Below are positions 55,631-64,000 of a DNA stretch of 64,000 bases, one piece after another. The translations under genes were made by a program, and so were the position numbers. The DNA is from Luidia sarsii (Eukaryota; Echinodermata; Asteroidea; Paxillosida; Luidiidae). The DNA lies in the NCBI GenBank assembly GCA_949987565.1, contig OX465104.1:13756241-13820240 (forward strand), written 5' to 3'. Under the pieces are notes generated by a model, which was given only the letters and a program-made list of their open reading frames with translations, was not told the origin of the DNA and ran no database searches. Position 1 is the first letter of the stretch. The number at the start of each line of letters is the position of its first letter.

Positions 55631-56098
55631 TCAGCATGTCTCCTCCTCCCCTCTCCCTCTTCTCTTGCTCCTCCCTCTTTTCCTGCTCCTCCCTCTTCTC
55701 CTGCTCCTCCCACTCCTCCTCCCCTTCCCTCCCCCTCTTCTCCTGCTCCTCCCACTCCTGTTCCTCCCCCTCTTCTCCTGCTCCTCCCACTCCTCCTCCC
55801 CCTCCCCTCCCCCTCTTCTCCTGCTCCTCCCACTCCTGTTCCTCCCCCTCTTCTCCTGCTCCTCCCACTCCTGTTCCTCCCCCTCTTCTCCTGCTCCTCC
55901 CACTCCTGCTCCTCCCCCTCTTCTCCTGCTCCTCCCACTCCCCCTCCCCCTCTTCTCCTCCCCTTCCTCCCCTCCCTTCTTCTCCCACTCCTCCCCCTCC
56001 CCTTCTCCTGCTCCTCCCCCTCCTCCTCCTTCCCCTCCCCCTCCTTTCTTGCTCCTCTTCCTCTTCCTCCTCCTTTTCTTTTGCCTCCTGTTCTCTCA
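55631..56098. repeat. CT-rich minisatellite, about 35-bp unit
   Basis: Pyrimidine-rich units such as CTCTTCTCCTGCTCCTCCCA then CTCCTGTTCCTCCCC recur at about 35 bp and grade into CTCCTC tract at the right. Open frames in several phases are Pro/Ser/Leu or Glu/Gly/Arg repeat. Confidence 0.9.
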
Positions 56099-56524
56099 CT
56101 GAGCCTCAGTTGATAATTTGATTTTTAAACTGAGCGAAGCTATAGCTCGTGATTTGAGTGAAGGTCGTTGAAAAATGACATCTGTCTGGGTTGCTTCTTT
56201 TCTGGGAAATTGGTGCAGAAAAACCTCTGGGGATTTGAAATGGAAATACCTGGCAGCTGAAACCTGACCTTGGACTTAAGAATGCCCACTGAGTTCAGCC
56301 TTGGCCTTCTCAATCTCAGTCCCAGCATGCTGCAGGGTGCAGGGTTAAGGCAGAAGGCCAGTAACCGCAGACAGAGCATTGGTCTGTACAGTCATCAAAC
56401 TGCACATGTGGTTCACAAGTTCACTTCTGGATTTCCTCTCTGTCTTTTTGTCTTTCCTTTTTTGTCTGCATGTTTCCATTTTGCTTTCGTCAGCTTTTCC
56501 GTCTCTCTTTTTGCCTTTTGCCTA
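56099..56524. other. Unclassified intronic DNA
   Basis: No gene or repeat recognised. Confidence 0.5.
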
Positions 56525-56940
56525 TTTTTCTTATTCCTCCTCATACTCCTCCTCCTTCCCCTGCTCCCCTGCTCCTCCACCACCTCCCCTACTCTTCCTC
56601 CTCATCCTCCTCCTTCACCTACTCTTCTTCCTCCTCCTCTTCATCCTCCTCCTTCTCCTCCTCCCACTTCTTCCCCTGCTGCTCCTCCTCCACCACCTCC
56701 CCCTCCTCCTCCTCCTCCTCCTCCTCATCCTCCTCCTCCACCTACTCTTCCTCCTCCTCCTCCTCCTCCTCCTCCTCCTCCTCCTCCTCCTCCTCCTCCT
56801 CCTCCTCCTCCTCCTCCTCCTCCCCCCCTCCCCCCCTCCTCCTCCTCCTCCTCCTCCTCCTCCTTCTCCTCCTCCTCCTCCTCCTCCTCCTCCTCCTCCT
56901 CCTCCTCCTCCTCCTCCTCCTCCTCCTCCTCCTCCTCCTC
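56525..56940. repeat. CCT trinucleotide array
   Basis: CTCCTC-rich, with perfect runs of CCT at about 56750-56820 and 56880-56940, separated by CCCCCCTCCCCCC. Poly-Pro, poly-Leu, poly-Ser and poly-Glu frames are artefacts of a stop-free trinucleotide. Confidence 0.95.
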
Positions 56941-57689
56941 AGTAATCAAATAGGCAACATTTCAAAAATGATCCTGTTCGGACAAAAACCACAGGCCCAT
57001 TCCCTTTGTATTTTTCCCTTCGAATCGGTGTTGTATCTCACATGAGCTGATTTTTTTGGTTTGACGTATTAAATGACAAATTTCAATAATGATATTTATA
57101 TTCTAACTACCTTCTTTTCATTCCTCCGTTCATTTTTCATCTCTCAAAGCGCAACAAAAGAGAGTGAGATCTAGACAAAAAGATAAGGTTAGATCCATCA
57201 AAAGTGTCAGCATCCCCCCGTGAAATTATTCTTTTCTTTAGTTTTCTTGTCACCCAGTTGTACTCTGTTTTTTTAGGGGGGGGGGGTTGTTTAGTCCCTT
57301 TTTTTAGTTGAAGGAAGCATGATAAGATGAGAGCCCTGACCGCATGATGACCTTTGACCTTTGCACTTTGACCCCCAACCCCCAAGAAAGAATGGATTTT
57401 TTTTTTATTGAAATGAACGCCTGTTGAACGTGTACCCCTCTAATTTACTGTTTGTATTTTTATTTTATTTATTTTTAAGACGAAGCACTTTTCAGTTGTT
57501 TGTAGATGTATGGACTATCCAAGATCTTTCAATATTTTGTGAAGTGAATATAATTCTTGAAATGCTTCGTGGTCTGGACTGATACTACATTGTAGATTAG
57601 ACGTTTGTGTTGGCAGCATTATCCTTTAGCTGGAGGGGAGGGGATGGGTGGTGCTCAAGTCCCAACAGAAATGTGTCCAAGTCCTTGTC
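56941..57689. other. Unclassified intronic DNA
   Basis: T7-A-G11 at 57268-57286; T-run at 57396. No gene. Confidence 0.5.
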
Positions 57690-58035
57690 CTGAGTCCTGA
57701 CAGGTTTGCGCAGGATGTTTGTGCAAAGGACAATGCCCATACCCATGCAGGTTTATGTGTGAAACAAGGGGGCCATAGGTTTCTGTGCAAAGCAAATTGC
57801 CTATTGGTTTGTGTGCAAACTGAACATTGCGTAAGTTAGTGTGCAAAGCGAACAGGCTATAGGTTTGCGTGCAAAAGGAACGGCCATAGGTTTGTGTGCA
57901 TAACAAAGTACCCTCTGGTTTTGTGCTCAAAACAAACAGGCCATTACCATAGCTGGTACCTTATAACGAACAGCCAATGCGTTTGTGTGCTGAACAAAAG
58001 GGCCAAAGTTTTCTGTGCAATAGGAATGGGCCACG
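57690..58035. repeat. Degenerate tandem repeat, about 36 bp
   Basis: Diverged units built from GGTTTGTGTGCAAA, AACAGGCCATAGG and close variants (ATAGGTTTGCGTGCAAAAGG, GCCATAGGTTTGTGTGC). About nine recognisable copies. Confidence 0.75.
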
Positions 58036-58679
58036 GGATCAGCCAATAATGATCAGCCTCCATGATATGAATCAGATGTGACCGTAGTACCGCCATCCAA
58101 CCGATCTAATCGTCAGCAGGGTTTTCCCCCTGCTCGTTGCACTTTGAGACTGCCCACCTCCCTGCTTTGTTGGGCTGCCTCAGGTGTCTGTCAACAAAAA
58201 CTGGCCACCTGAGGAGGGTCCAAAATCAGGCCCGAAAGATGAACACAAAGCAAAAATGCATTCCAGCATGTGCACAGTGATGCACACAGGATTCCGTTCC
58301 CGCATGTACTACAACAGTGCTTGAGGATCCCCAAGCAAATTGGTGACTTGTGGAACATCAAGCTCACACATCCACATCGTACCAAACTTCTTTATGGAGC
58401 AAAGTATCGGTTGCCTCTTAGACTCACAAAATGCAATTGAAATCCTGGTGGTCTTCAACTATTCCTTTTCCCCCACTGAAGCATGAATCCGTTTTCGTGC
58501 TGGAGGACCATTCCAAATTGTTCAGAACTTTTTTTTTTTAACTTGGAGAGTTCTTGAAGAACCCGACCGCTTTGGGTTCAGGAACCAGACTTGGAGCATT
58601 GGAACTGCTGGGGGACGTCGGCAATTTGCCGCTCAAAGTTGATTCCGCGGCGAATTTAGCCTACATGATACTGCAGTTG
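58036..58679. other. Unclassified intronic DNA
   Basis: No feature recognised; T-run at 58530. Confidence 0.5.
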
Positions 58680-59140
58680 AATGGTAGAATGCCCCCACCC
58701 CGGCAATGACTACGTAGTTGACTATTTGGGAAGGCAGCCATCTATCTAAGGGCTGGATAATTCAATGAGGGTTTGCCCTGCTCAATGTAATAAGAACTGA
58801 GTGCTCAGTGCTTTGCCCGATGCCTGATGAAAAAAATATCAGGCAGCGCGGATTGGATTCGAACCCTCGACTCTAGTGCAGACATCTTTACCACTTGACC
58901 ACTGAGGTCAGTACTTATCTCGTCAAGCAGGGCAAACCCTCATTGAATTACATTCTCCTCGATGCGAACATCATTTTATATCCCAGGGCTGGATAGCTCA
59001 GATGATTAGAGCGCTGGTACGCTCAACCAGATGTCTCAGATTTAAGTCCCAGTCCACTGGTCCAGTCAAAAGTGTTTTTTTCCATTTTTCCCCGAAAAAT
59101 TGTTGGAAAGTTCCCAGTCAGTTTTTCCTTTATTTTTCCC
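58680..59140 (+). mobile_element. S1 SINE, split by another SINE
   Basis: Upstream module at 58672-58759 (CAGTTGAATGG, CCCCCACCCCGGCAATGAC, GTTGACTATTTGGGAAGG, AAGGGCTGGATA). The tRNA-like module resumes at 58985-59072 with GGGCTGGATAGCTCAGATGA, a perfect 5-bp anticodon stem (CTGGT with ACCAG) and a degraded B box (TTTAAGTCCC), then a tail with TTCCCAGTCAGTTTTTCCTT. The 225-bp insertion between is a different SINE. Confidence 0.85.
58760..58984 (-). mobile_element. SINE family S3 nested in S1, 11-bp target duplication
   Basis: AGGGCTGGATA at 58749-58759 and 58985-58995 is duplicated S1 sequence. The insert has a 24-bp inverted repeat (58759-58782 and 58926-58949; AATTCAATGAGGGTTTGCCC on the left). 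Between the arms on the minus strand is a tRNA-like module (about 58848-58919) with A box TGGTCAAGTGGTAAAGATG and B box GGGTTCGAATCC, followed by TGATATTTTTTTCATCAGGC. Not a functional tRNA. Confidence 0.8.
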
Positions 59141-60591
59141 CCCGATTTTTGCCGTGTCTCACCCACTCTTTCCCTCACCAACCTCCACCCAAGCTCTCGT
59201 ATTTTCCTTCTGCTTCCAGCTCATGGACCTCTAGCAACTTATGCTCAACTAACAAAGTCCTCACTCTGTGGTCGGGACGCTAATTTCTGTGACAAGAGCT
59301 GAATAATCCTCTCCAGCTGAACCCACCCACCGTCTGTTCCTAGGTCTAACCTCTGCTGTATCTTGCTCCATGTGTAGTCACAGCTTCCAGCTTCATTTTG
59401 AGTTGCATTGATTTTTTTTTTACTTGACTTGCACTGCATATATGCTTCACAGCATAGCCTAACCCTAACCCTGGCCCACTCCCCAAGAAAGACTCGATGC
59501 AAAACCCTCGTTTTCGTTTCGTTTTTGTTTCCGAGACCAGAGCCAAGAGAAGGGCAGCTGGTCACAGGGTGCAAGTCAGCAGACCTTCCTCTGAATATTA
59601 GCGAGGTTTCGCAAGTGAACGAATATGGATAGTTCAATGGATGCGCCATTAATTATGACGTCATACATTTCTTCCTATATGCTAAACGTGCAGACGACAC
59701 AGATATCTTGCTCTCTACACGTAAGGAAGAAACGCCCAGGAAAATTCGAATTTCTAGCAAATCACGGTCACCTTTTTGTCCAAAAATTGAGTAATCGCTG
59801 AATATTTATGGGCCATTTTGGAGTTTCAAAGACTTTGAAATACAAACAGATACTTCTCAATGTAGGATATCAAAATGTGGGTGCATGGTGTTGGAATGAA
59901 CTTCATTTCAGGCTTTCTTTACACAGCGTTGGGATGGCAAATAGGGCTATCAATACGCCGGGATGCAAAACGGAGGCATGGCCTCTAACTGGTACCCGTA
60001 CTGGTATCTGTTCGCATGCGAAACCTTTCTTTGATGGATTTTGTCCCAGCGATACTGCACAACTCCCGATTCTTGAAATTGAGAAATCAGGATGCAAGTA
60101 GAATTCAGGAGGCTTTCTGAATATCATTGAGTCGCATGTGAGATATCACACAGCTCACTTTTCACTTCACTGAGCTGATTTTAGGAGGCACCGTCTGAAT
60201 AGTCCTCAATTGTTTCAGAGAGAGATGCTTTGCAACTCTGATTCGCAATCTTTTGGATCCCGTCCTTCAGTGTGCCAGGAGGCCTTCTGGAAAACCTTTC
60301 CTGAGAGACTGTACCACTCTGACTTGTGCAGATCAGAGTGCAGAGTAGACAGAGCCAACTTCATAAGACCAGACCTGAATAGTGTTGAGTTGACCCAGAG
60401 CCCAGAAGTACTGGAGACTTCAGGAAACCTGAATAGCTTTGTGCAGTTTCGCCCAAAAGAAGGCTATGAAGCCACTGAAGGCTAAGAGCTAAGGAAGGAA
60501 AGCATGCAGCAGGAGATCTCTGCCTCAGATATTGCGCATTCAAGAATTTTGCCTTGCCTTGAAATCAGGAGATTTTGAGTACTACACCGAG
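59141..60591. other. Unclassified intronic DNA
   Basis: Frames of 97 codons (59808-60101) and 91 codons (60210-60485) have non-repetitive composition but no compatible donor and acceptor pair, so I do not call them. A two-copy CCTAACCCTAACCCT at 59457-59471 is too short to be telomeric. Confidence 0.45.
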
Positions 60592-60940
60592 TAGACTCTC
60601 TCTCTCCCTCTCCCTCTTCCTCTTCCTCTTCCTCTTCCTCTTCCTCTTCCTCTCCCTCTCCTCTCCCTCTTCCTCTCCCTCTCCCTCTCCCTCTCCCTCT
60701 CCCTCTCCCTCTCCCTCTCCCTCTCCCTCTCCCTCTTTCTCTCCCTCTCCCTCTCCCTCTCCCTCTCCCTCTCCCTCTCCCTCTCCCTCTCCCTCTCCCT
60801 CTCCCTCTCCCTCTCCCTCTCCCTCTCCCTCTCCCTCTCCCCTATCCCCTACCCCCTCTCCCCTCTCCCCTCTCCCCTCTCCCCTCTCCCCTCTCCCCTC
60901 TTCCCTCTCCCCTCTCCCCTCTCCCCTCTCCCCTCTCTTA
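60592..60940. repeat. CCCTCT array close to the terminal exon
   Basis: About 350 bp: CTTCCT on the left, then near-perfect CTCCCT, then CTCTCCCC. It ends about 82 bp before the exon start at 61023 and has pyrimidines on the sense strand. Confidence 0.95.
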
Positions 60941-61022
60941 CTCTATGCCACTAGCTAGTCTCATACAGTTTGGCTCCGCCGTTCCATCTCTGTCTTTGTA
61001 ATTTTTTGTTTTGAAGGCACAG

Positions 61023-62083
61023 GCGGTAAGAGCAAGCCCAGGCCGCTGCCGGGATCGCCGTCCCGCAGTCCCGCCAAGAGCAGATGGGTCCCCAGCCGCA
61101 AGCCAGTCACCGGCTCGCCGGAAGTAGAGGAGGCCAAGGATGCCATGTCGCCCTCGGCCTTTGGCACCACTCCGCCGGCCCTGTCCTCCCCAACCTCCTC
61201 CTCCTCTTCTTCCTCCTCTTCCTCCTCGGCCTCGTCCTTGCCGGGCTCTGAGAAAGGCCGCCCCGTCCAAGGGGACGAGGACGACGTTTCCTCTCAGCCA
61301 ATCAGCCCGCCCGCCCGTCCTCCTCTGCCCCCGACCCTGTCTGCGTACCAGGCCCCGCCTCTGACTCTCCTGGCCGCCTCGGCCTGCGAGGCTAGCCCGG
61401 CCTCGCCCAAGCTCCTCCCTCCCGCCTCGGAGGAGCGCGTCCGCAGTTTGAGCGGCAGCAGTAACGCCTCGGACTCGGCCAAGGTGGGCCCGGGGGCCTC
61501 CTCCTCCGTGCCCCTCTCCGCGGCCTTTCCCAGCAAGACGCCGGCCACCATCGACGTCAACCCCGTCGTTGCCGGGGCGGCGGGCAGCCCCGAGAGGGCG
61601 ACTGCTGCGGGGGCATCGGCGTCTTCACCGGCCGCCCACAGCTCCAGGGAGAGCGCCCAGGCCTCCCTGGCCCGGCTCAGCCAAAGCCGGAAGGAGCCCG
61701 ATCCCCGGCCAGACCTGATGGAGCTCCAGCCCATGCACCGGCAGTGCGCGGAGACCGACGACGACCCAGCCTCCGACCCTCCCCGGCCGGCATCCGATCC
61801 CGATCCCGATCCCGAGGCCAGAGCTGCCTCCCCGTCCCCGCCGCAGCAGGAGAGCCACTGGGTCAGCATCAGCGACAGGGACAGCCCGTCGTCGGACACG
61901 GCCGACCGGAGTCCCGAGGCCTCGGAGCCCGCTGGGCCACCGGGCGACAGTCCCTGCGGAGTGCCCTCCCTGGACGAATCCCTGCAGAAGATGAGCATGG
62001 GCCAGGCACAGATGATGCAGGGCTCAGCGAACCCAAATTGCCATGACAACAGCTCATCTTCACCTCTGGGAGAGATTGTCTAG
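61023..62083 (+). CDS. Terminal coding exon of an unidentified gene
   Basis: A 1061-bp exon with acceptor ...GAAGGCACAG|GC at 61022/61023. Two bases complete a glycine codon begun at 47561, then 352 codons run to TAG at 62081-62083. The frame starts GKSKPRPLPGSPSRSPAKSR and WVPSRKPVTGSPEVEEAKD, ahead of the first in-frame ATG at 61145; that ATG is therefore internal, not a start. Features by base: Ser run (about 61190-61240), SSDTADRSPE and SDRDSP acidic/Ser segment (61870-61920), DPDPDPE repeat (61798-61818), and C-terminus ...SSPLGEIV. Many SP/TP sites suggest proline-directed phosphorylation. No folded domain, signal peptide or membrane segment is visible; the region looks disordered. GC-rich with strong third-position C/G preference, in contrast to the flanks. 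The final E-I-V fits a class III PDZ-ligand pattern (acidic-X-hydrophobic), which is only suggestive. Family not recognised; the long frames on the minus strand are shadows of high GC. Confidence 0.82.
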
Positions 62084-62164
62084 CAATCCACTTCCTCCCT
62101 CCACCTGAATGTCTCACGAGTTCTCCAATTAGGGGAAGGTTTCAACCCTCCTCGCTCCCTCCAT

Positions 62165-62425
62165 CCTCACCATCCACACCCTCATCCACCACACCCCCAA
62201 CCACCACACCCTCAAACACCACACCCTCAAACACCACACCCTCAACCACCACGCCCTCAACCACCACACCCTCAACCACCACACCCTCATCCACCACACC
62301 CTCAACCACCACACCCTCAACCACCACGCCCTCATCCACCACACCCTCATCCACCACACCCTCATCCACCACACCCTCATCCACCACACCCTCATCCACC
62401 ACACCCTCAACCACCATGCCCTCAA
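62165..62425. repeat. 15-bp minisatellite after the stop codon
   Basis: About 17 units of CACCACACCCTCAAC or CACCACACCCTCATC, with CACCACGCC variants. No G on the plus strand except in the CACGCC variants. The 100-codon minus frames (Val/Glu/Gly) are artefacts of a 15-bp unit. Confidence 0.95.
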
Positions 62426-62526
62426 CCACTTCAACCAACCTCATTCATCCCCCCTCCCACCCCCTCCCAATGATAAGACCAACTCCCCTCCATCCTCGCC
62501 GCATCCACCACACCCTCAACACCTGA

Positions 62527-62552
62527 TGGTACAAAGGAGGACCTTTGTACCA
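62527..62552 (+). other. Perfect 11-bp stem-loop in presumed 3' UTR
   Basis: TGGTACAAAGG, loop AGGA, CCTTTGTACCA: an 11-bp perfect stem with a 4-base loop. It lies 440 bp after the stop codon. Function unknown; it could be an RNA structural element or chance. Confidence 0.6.
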
Positions 62553-63124
62553 CCATTTCTTCAATGCACAGCCAGTGAAAGTGCAGATTACAAGTGTGTG
62601 CCAGTAAAAGTACAATTGCTTTTTTTGTGGGTTTCATTTTTATGGTGGGGGATGTAAGGTTTTTGTGTATGTGTGTGTTATTGGACAAGGCTGTAGTTTT
62701 ACTCTGTGTGGAGTGCAGTCCACTGGTCCCCAGTCTGTCTACAGTTTTTGCTGTGTCTGCGAAAAAAAAGGTAACACAAAAAAGATAGCATTCGGCCAGT
62801 ATTCACAAGCATTGTACATCAAGTGTGCCATAGCACTGTGTGTATATTTTGTACCCCCATGCAACAACATTAACCCCAAGCACCTCTTTGTAAGAGGGCT
62901 AACGTTAGTGTACACACTGTACAGTGTTATATGTAGGCACTATCTTACGTGTACAGTAGTTTGTGTGTGGAATGTCTGGTGACAGGTTTGCCGTCCAGTC
63001 TTGACAGCGGGGGTCGGTGCTGTAGTTCAGCTGTTGAGTGGGTTCTAGGTAACAGTCGCATGCCAAAGAACCCGTGCAGTGATTCACATTCAAGTATAGA
63101 GGGATGTGCATCCTCACTTCTTTG

Positions 63125-63518
63125 CAGCGTTTCCACTGGACTTATTTTGCTCAAAGTAACCGAGACGATAGTTACTGTACCCATTTTAAGTCCGGGTGAA
63201 ACGGGCCAGTTAAATTTCCTCTCGGTTACTTTAACCGAGCCGAATGGTTATTTTTACCGGCCAACCTCTGCCCAGTAAAAGTGACCAGGTAAGTTTAACC
63301 GAGGCGATTAGTCCAGTGGAAACGCACCACTCGGTAAAACGTGACTCGGCGTACGTACATGCACTGAGCAGACATGATTTTTGCCAGCTCAGTTACTTTA
63401 ACCATCGTCTCGGTTAAATTGACCAACTCAAAAGTCCAAGTGGGAACGACAGTCAAATTTGACCATTGGAATTTTAACTATCATCTCGATTAAATTTTAG
63501 TCCAGTGGAAATGCGGCT
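63125..63518. mobile_element. Family-A MITE, CGTTTCCACTGG subtype
   Basis: Ends CAGCGTTTCCACTGGACTTA and, inverted, TAGTCCAGTGGAAATGCGGCT. The body has AGTAACCGAGACGATAGTTAC, TCGGTTACTTTAACCGAGCC, GGTAAGTTTAACCGAGGCG and further inverted copies. A 3-bp target duplication is not apparent. Same subtype as 30259. Confidence 0.82.
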
Positions 63519-64000
63519 TAACTCTATTGGGGGATTGACAGGGACGAGTTGAGTGTGACAAACCCTGCCATTCCAAGAACTCATGACAGTGGCTGATCCT
63601 TCCTGACCCCCAGATCTCAGCGCCAAATTCCATACGCCCCATTGATTGCTTCCGTTCCCATTGCCAGGCAAAAGCCCTTCAATCAAGGGTTCTTGAGTTC
63701 AATGACAAGGCATGAAGTCTTGGCCGAAGACGTCACCCTTCAGCTTTAAGAAGTATTGCCAAAGGAAGGTCACTCACTTCTGAAGCGTTGTCCGTGAACA
63801 ATAGCGTGGAATGGCTGAGCGCTGGAATGCTCTCTAGGACCATTGTGCTCCGTACCTGAGGGGGACAGTGTAGTCACTTTGATGGCTTCAGAAATCGGCG
63901 ACAGACTGTTATCTTTTTGGAAGGGAGAAATCCAAATCTGTCGGCATGAAGCAGGCTTGTCCCTGGGGGATAAAAAGGGCCATTGCTGAGGCCAAGCCCC
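63519..64000. other. Unclassified non-coding end of window
   Basis: No gene, repeat or transposon end recognised. Confidence 0.5.

Larger units (their letters stand above)
47562..61022 (+). other. Intron, phase 1, 13.46 kb
   Basis: Donor GTGGGT at 47562 and acceptor TTTTGTTTTGAAGGCACAG ending at 61022. The exon bases G (47561) and GC (61023-61024) make one glycine codon, which supports the pairing. The intron holds most of the repeats listed between these coordinates. No further exon inside it is convincing, though cassette exons cannot be excluded without transcripts. Confidence 0.7.
62084..63124 (+). other. Presumed 3' UTR and flank
   Basis: Sequence after the stop codon. I find no AATAAA or ATTAAA before 63124; the only variant noticed is AGTAAA at 62603-62608. 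The transcript end is therefore not fixed. It contains the minisatellite at 62165-62425 and the stem-loop at 62527-62552. Confidence 0.5.

Noticed and set aside
59457..59471. Interstitial telomeric repeat (CCTAACCCTAACCCT)
   Set aside because: Only two units; expected by chance in a C-rich region.
60210..60485. Possible cassette exon or gene of 91 codons
   Set aside because: Non-repetitive composition and a pyrimidine-AG upstream, but no donor that keeps the phase; not called without transcript evidence.
61294..62049. 251-codon minus-strand frame opposite the terminal exon
   Set aside because: Shadow of a GC-rich coding exon; the plus frame is the one that joins the upstream exon in phase.

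Overview
This is a eukaryotic (animal) genomic window, repeat-rich and gene-poor. The only protein-coding sequence I can support is the 3' end of one plus-strand gene: an internal exon (47368-47561) and a terminal exon (61023-62083) separated by a 13.46 kb phase-1 intron. The two exons join in frame through a split glycine codon and encode at least 417 residues of a Ser/Pro/Ala-rich, probably disordered C-terminal tail ending in ...GEIV. I do not recognise the family. Dispersed families of short transposons, tRNA-derived SINEs, frequent ACATGTACATGT-type strings and spliceosomal introns suggest a marine invertebrate, perhaps a deuterostome (echinoderm, hemichordate or lancelet). That placement is inference from general repeat style, not from a marker gene.

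Layout. 0-10 kb: an 80-bp satellite with an internal 400-bp higher-order duplication, a long-TIR foldback element, a tRNA-like SINE and several TTAA-flanked (piggyBac-like) MITEs, one of them nested in a SINE. 10-22 kb: polypyrimidine tracts, a MITE with TA-like target duplication, a SINE unit in tandem, a composite MITE and an 820-bp CCATC/CCCTC pentanucleotide array. 22-26.2 kb: a dense MITE cluster that includes a clean insertion with a TAA target duplication and a paralogous empty site in the same window. 26-47 kb: G-rich, CCTG, CCCTCT and CT arrays, nested MITEs, a 148-bp retroelement-like hairpin, a second locus of the 80-bp satellite and a 40-bp minisatellite. 46.8-47.35 kb: a 156-bp tandem repeat abutting the splice acceptor of the internal exon. 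47.6-61 kb (intron): foldback and hairpin elements, 62-bp and 17-bp minisatellites, CTC/CCT tracts, a SINE inserted into a SINE, and a CCCTCT tract ending about 80 bp before the last exon. After the stop codon there is a 15-bp minisatellite and a stem-loop in the presumed 3' UTR, then another MITE.

I see no bacterial-type operon, CRISPR array, rRNA gene or intact canonical tRNA gene, and no intact transposase or reverse transcriptase. The long open frames over microsatellites are consequences of the repeats. The points most worth checking are the two-exon gene, the hairpin retroelement family with 13-17 bp target duplications, the minisatellite apparently seeded by a SINE, the acceptor-adjacent tandem duplication, and the recurrent poly-C/poly-A junctions.
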